Positions 60,301 through 64,000 of a DNA stretch of 64,000 bases are shown in pieces. The notes under the pieces are model-generated. The model ran no database searches, had not been told where the DNA came from, and saw nothing but the letters and a program-made list of their open reading frames with translations. Source of the stretch: Owenia fusiformis (taxonomy: Eukaryota > Annelida > Polychaeta > Sabellida > Oweniidae); assembly GCA_903813345.2 (NCBI GenBank), contig CAIIXF020000010.1, forward strand, positions 32,328,425-32,392,424, read 5' to 3'. Position 1 is the stretch's first letter, and each line of letters opens with the position of its first letter. A program made the translations under genes and the position numbers.

Positions 60301-62640
60301 TCCAAGTACATCAGTATATTAAAAAGTTCAATTTGGCGCATTAGTATAGTTCAATTTGGCGCATTATTTATGATTTCAAAGTACATCCTTACAATGAAAG
60401 GTTAAACTTGGCTCATGAGTATGTTTCAATTTGGTATGTAGTATGTGATGTGCTTCAAGTACATCAGTATATTAAAAAGTTCAATTTGGCGCATTAGTAT
60501 CGTTCACATAGTATGTAATGTGCTCTAACTTCATCAATATATTAAAAAGTTCAATTTGGCGCATTAGTGTAGTTCAATCTGGCGCATTATTTATGATGTT
60601 CAAAGTACTTCCTTACATTGAAAGGTTAAACTTGGCTCATGAGTATGTTTCAAATTGGATTTTGGGACATAGTATGTGATGTGCTCAAACTTCATCAATA
60701 TATTAAAAAGCTCAATTTGGCGCATTAGTGTAGTTCAATTTGGCGCATTATTTATGATGTTCAAAGTAAATCCTTACATTGAAAGGTTGAACTTGACTCA
60801 TGAGAGTATGTTTAAATTTTGGACATAGTATGTGTTGTGCTCAAACTTCATCAATATATTAAAAAGCTCAATTTGGCGCATTAGTGTAGTTCAATTTGGC
60901 GCATTATTTATGATGTTCAAATTAAATCCTTACATTGAAAGGTTATTTTACTCAAAACGGAGAATAAATAATTTACTGATTTATATTTGAAATGTACCCA
61001 TATTTTTCATTCCACTTTTTGTATTGACTTACATTTTTAAAATTCATTTAAAGTTCATTTAAAATCATATACTTCAACATCATAAAATTTTAAATGAGAT
61101 CTCAGACATTAAGTTTGATCAAGCTTTCTTAAGTGAAATGCATGATTTTATTTGTTTACATTAGCGCTTAATTGAAAAATAAAATAGGATTAACTCCAAG
61201 CAAATTAAGGCACATCAAAGAATATATAGCCTCGTGTATAAGAGGCGTATAGTTTGTTTTTGGATTACGTAATACATACTATACTCATCTTTTCTATGTA
61301 CTTATATCCTACTTTTCCTGGCTCTTAAGAATAATCGGAGAATAGTTCAAACGATATTTAGTATCGTAGAGTATATACCACCAATACTAAATGTTCCGCT
61401 TCTGAGGCAAGAATAGTTTGTTTTCCATACCAAATACAGTATAGTGAGGACATACTGAACTATATTCACAAATAGTTTGCCACTTATATGCTACTATATT
61501 TAGCTTTTTGCACAGTGAAAACGCCTTATTCAGGTCTTAACAATTTGCCACAAACGAAATAAGACGTATTTCGAATGCTACACATTTGGGCCATCGCAAA
61601 AATAAGGAAATGATGGATGGGAGCCAAAAGATGCATTAGGTCATCAAATCATATTGCAAAAATTGAAAGTAGGTTCACATGACTGGCAAAAGTATCGGTT
61701 ATGGTTTCTCTTCGATGCTAAAGGAATACATTTATTGTATATGTACGCATCTGCTGTTTATTCTCTCTATCTACATAGTTAAAAGTGTACGAAAGGCGTT
61801 TTAAAAATGGCAGGTGTAATTCCAAAGTAAAATTCCTAAGGCGCTTTAGAATTGTTGGTGTAATCAGGTTGGTGATTTTGTAAAGCGCTTAGGGTTTTTT
61901 CTGGTGTAATTCCAGCAACTGATAACTTTCACATATCACCGTTCTAAATAGCGAGAACGATCGATCGAACAAAATATTAATGATTTCATTGCGTAAGATA
62001 AAAGGGAGGTTGAATTCTTGATTAATATAAGATACTTCCTCAGATTGAGTATTCTGATTTTGCAACCAGGGGAATAACAACATTCCAACAATTGATGTTA
62101 ATTCTTAAATTTACGAATAATCTCTAAAATGAACTAAAGCCCATATGAATGGTCAAGTATTTGATTTGTTCATTAATAGTAAAACCAATAATGAAAACCT
62201 ATTATTGAAAATGTATATTTTAAAACGTATTAACAAATTGCGTCTCTCATCATTTCTATTATTTGACCGAATTAAGATTTATACCTGTCCGTATGTAGTA
62301 ATCAACATCGTCGTTTGTAGCTCTGGGTAGATGTTCTGCCAGATATGGACCGTTCAACTCACATACATTCGTGAATGGTTTTTCTCCTTCAAGTTTACGG
62401 AGGTTGTACGACGTACATCTGTCAGTCACAGAACATGTAGCCTCACATCTTGAATTCGCACCAACCTTAAACGACTTCAAGGGATTGCCTAGTGTCAGCT
62501 GAGCGTGCGGCAATTTAATATATTTCTCATTAGTAATTTGATATTTGGAAAGTGATATTCCAATCTTAGTCGCATGAGATTGTACCAAAGTAACGCAAAT
62601 AATGACTTGGATGAATATTGTTGCGTACGCCGAAGATATA
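48317..62640 (-). CDS. PAN/Apple plus two F5/8 type C (discoidin) domain protein
   Basis: Minus-strand exons, in transcript order: 62285-about 62640 (PAN), 57434-57551, 56468-56657, 54982-55129 (first F5/8C), then 50684-50801, 50366-50555, 48317-48458 (second F5/8C). All visible boundaries are GT-AG. Phases run 1, 2, 0, 1, 2, 0, 1, so the seven exons join in one frame. The PAN exon opens with a signal-like hydrophobic run (IFIQVIICVTLVQS) and has the cysteine pattern SRCEATC...DRCTSY...NVCELN. Each F5/8C shows C.EQLISGD, DGGWAPFIP or its variant, QWIQADLGAV, GNTDHTSSVTN.IEPPVQA and RLNPRTWN.WIGLRFDVIGC. Such proteins are secreted or surface lectin-like binders of glycans or lipids. No in-frame ATG is visible in the first exon, so a short upstream exon or a sequence error is needed. 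The last exon ends in phase 1 with no stop, so the 3' end is not found. Two separate tandem genes is the alternative. Confidence 0.82.
49502..49840 (-). pseudogene. Mariner-like transposase C-terminal fragment
   Basis: The end TACAGGGTGGTCCAAAAATGG at 49503 looks like a Tc1/mariner terminal repeat. On the minus strand at about 49735-49840 the frame NALRFRLRTLCRW..ASTQNGGYIEHLF matches the usual C-terminal tail of such transposases. The rest of the gene and the other end are missing, so it is a truncated copy inside an intron of the discoidin gene. Confidence 0.65.
51036..51112 (+). repeat. tRNA-derived SINE head with Pol III boxes
   Basis: TAGCTCAGTTGGTAGAGC is a canonical A box and D arm, and GATTCGATTCC is a B box. 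The anticodon arm (CCAGTCTTTGGATCC) does not pair properly, so this is not a working tRNA gene. The downstream unrelated sequence is expected for a SINE body, whose end I cannot place. Confidence 0.65.
51346..53610 (+). repeat. Tandem duplication of a ~910-bp block
   Basis: 51346-52255 (starting AGAGAGTGTGGTGTAG) recurs at 52378-53610, separated by 122 bases. The second copy is longer only because of the MITE at 53242-53561. Remaining differences are scattered substitutions. No gene is contained; the 66-codon ORF at 52112 is in the duplicated block and is broken by the MITE in the second copy. Confidence 0.88.
53242..53561. mobile_element. 320-bp MITE in the second duplication copy
   Basis: The ends CACTCTTAAAAAT and (inverted) CACTCTTAAAAATGAAT bound the segment absent from the first copy at about 52208. 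The interior is made of AAGTAATTTTTAAG-like words. It inserted after the tandem duplication. Confidence 0.85.
53616..54479. mobile_element. 864-bp short-TIR element, copy B
   Basis: Same length and ends as 16016-16879. TACA is duplicated at its edges (53612-53615 and 54480-54483). Scattered substitutions separate the two copies. It lies right at the end of the second duplication copy. Confidence 0.82.
55930..56085. repeat. Palindromic MITE (family also at 46745)
   Basis: TATGATTTATGGCGTAATATATGACC is mirrored near 56040-56065 as GGTCATATATTTGACATAAATCATA. The core with CCATTGTTAAAAGACCGAAATCG matches the 46745 copy inverted. Confidence 0.7.
56786..56910. repeat. Fragment of the GGCGGATCC-ended MITE
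   Basis: CACTGGCGGATCCAG followed by GGGCCC-type runs matches the left part of the element at 32108-32437. It is internally deleted. Confidence 0.6.
57742..58143. mobile_element. 402-bp foldback element, complete copy
   Basis: The ends TCACGCGGT and ACCGCGTGA are exact inverses. The two halves are inverse over nearly the whole length, with a hairpin tip near CAGCTGTAAGAAGGCCTTCTAACAGCTG at 57927-57955. The copy at 1-327 is the same element cut by the window edge. Confidence 0.85.
59063..59140. mobile_element. 78-bp mini-MITE
   Basis: CTGGGTGTCCATAAAGT at the left is mirrored by ACTTTATGGGTACCCTG at the right, with TA on both sides. It is unusually short for a transposon-like unit. Confidence 0.6.
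59584..60950 (+). repeat. Satellite with ~153-bp units carrying TTTGGCGC pairs
   Basis: About nine units contain AAGTTCAATTTGGCGCATTA twice, TTATGATGTTCAAAGTACAT, GAAAGGTTAAACTTGGCTCATG and GACATAGTATGTGATGTGC. The first units are nearly identical and the last ones more diverged. One unit near 60490 has lost its middle. The 119-codon ORF at 59985 is satellite read-through. It lies in an intron of the discoidin gene. Confidence 0.9.
60951..62284. other. Intron sequence, no other feature
   Basis: Only short AGGCGCTTT..GTGTAAT words (about 61790-61905), similar to those at 59460-59565 before the satellite, stand out. They could be edges of a larger element holding the satellite, but both lie in direct orientation. 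Confidence 0.4.
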
Positions 62641-64000
62641 CATTTTTATGATTCTCTTAAATCTCACTGCAGATGAGATTCGTGTATCATTCTAGATTTC
62701 CATAATGTTGTGGATTATTCACAACACATAAGTTTATCAAACTATTTGCTACCGCAAACAATAACATGCTAACCGTTTTACATAAATTATTTACTATAAT
62801 TCAGTGCTGTGTGTTTGTTGCACTCTTTTGTTCATTTATTGTCACGTGAACCACTTAAAAGCATTGTAAAATACCCTGGACAATATTCTGTTTCTAGAGT
62901 TGATGTGTTTTTTCAAAAATTAATTGCATGCGGTTGTTAAGATACAATACGTTAATTCAGACCAATCCCTATCAATAATGTGTTCATTTACTGCATTAAA
63001 AAAGCTCCAAAAATCGAATTTTATCATTTATCAAAAGTCGGTTATCGTCGTCCATTGGGGCTAGATTTATGCATCAATTTTACTGCATCCTGGATAGTAC
63101 ATGTTCTAGTATATATGAAGCTTGGTATCCTATTATATATCATGATGTAACATGTATATATGTAGTTTCCATGGAATTATTACAACGACACATATTATGA
63201 TGACAGGGATGAGCAAAATGCGTAATAGTTCATATGTGTTACTTTTAAACATCAGTCAACTCTTCAAATACAATGAACATTTAGTACTTTTACTACTGGA
63301 GTTATCATGCAATCTGATGTGACAAACATTCTTCACTTCAGTAATATAATGCTCTATTATAATACATTATTTATAGGACACAGGGTAAGACCTATCGTGA
63401 CGAGGAATTGAATCACGGGATTGTTTTAGGAACACAGATTATGTTTTGTTATGTGTGGGGTGGGTCGATACCTACTCGGACCACTATTTTGCTATTGATT
63501 CCAATTAACTAAATGTCGAAACTGGCAAAGAATGAAAATGCTATGGTTTCAAGTCCAATTTTTAAGGTTTCTGTTCATCACTCCCCGGAATAGATGTACT
63601 TTTCTCTTAACCTATTATTGGGAAGATGATGATCGATTTAAAAACACGATTGAAAACTTAGGATTCGTTTCTGAGAAAAAGTCCCAAGATCCATAAGGTA
63701 GACTTTGATCCAAATATTGACAGGCTTTGAAAGTTTATCCAATGATAACTTACTGTTTACAAATTTATGAAGAGAATTGTTAGTTGTTAAAATGATATCA
63801 CGCATGGACCAAATGACACCGGGCGTGCCTAGAAAATATGGTTAGCATGCGAATGGGATTAATGGGTGCATGTAGACTTCTTGAACCATCAAAGTATTAC
63901 ATATGACTGAAGGAACATACTGGTTTAACTGTATTTCTCGTAGTTTGGATATAGATAACTTAAAAAATATTAGATGAGTAAAAAATACCAAGATTCCAGA
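62641..64000. other. Upstream flank of the PAN/discoidin gene
   Basis: AT-rich with no recognisable exon. A short first exon with the start codon for the minus-strand gene should lie here if the gene model is right, but I could not identify it. Confidence 0.4.

Noticed and set aside
59985-60344. 119-codon ORF with repeated FGAFFMMFKVHPYIERLNLAH-like segments
   Set aside because: It is read-through of the 153-bp satellite whose unit length is a multiple of three; no ATG context or domain.

Overview
This window is animal nuclear DNA, most likely from an AT-rich marine invertebrate. Genes are split by GT-AG introns, intergenic space is large, and many different transposable elements are nested in each other. 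A lophotrochozoan such as a bivalve would fit, but I cannot fix the phylum. Only two multi-exon host genes and one intronless gene can be supported; nearly everything else is mobile or repetitive DNA.

Left part (1-10 kb). The main gene lies on the + strand at 4366-9668 in three exons (4366-5044, 5480-5599, 7132-9668). It predicts one protein of 1111 residues. The N-terminus is a four-helix membrane module with the layout and several landmarks of the connexin/innexin/pannexin class of large-pore channels. It is joined in frame to a STAND/NB-ARC-type P-loop ATPase and a helical TPR-like C-terminus. This looks like an NLR-like receptor whose effector domain is a membrane pore, and it is the best candidate here for an undescribed system. 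Its second intron carries several decayed tandem copies of the splice acceptor plus the start of the Walker A exon.

Middle part (10-47 kb). This is a dense mobile-element landscape. It holds a foldback element with minisatellite arms (10.1-12.8 kb) hit by a hAT element with a perfect 8-bp duplication. A complete-ended Ty3/gypsy retrotransposon (18256-26087) has identical 188-bp LTRs but a broken interior, and is itself interrupted by a 3.1-kb insertion full of satellite. There are mariner-like elements, a 2.9-kb element with long inverted ends, an intronless SUMO-like gene ending in Ala-Ala instead of Gly-Gly (31542-31799, minus), a LINE reverse transcriptase relic, a satellite rich in AGGTCA half-sites, and hairpin-forming MITEs.

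Right part (48-62.6 kb). A minus-strand gene encodes a secreted-type PAN/Apple domain followed by two F5/8 type C (discoidin) domains. Each discoidin domain is built from the same three-exon cassette (118, 190 and 142-148 bp) with matching intron phases. The introns hold a tRNA-derived SINE head, a roughly 0.9-kb tandem duplication, an 864-bp element identical in length to one at 16 kb, and a 153-bp satellite carrying TTTGGCGC motifs. The pore-STAND receptor and the lectin-like gene could both serve surface sensing or immunity, but nothing in the sequence links them directly.
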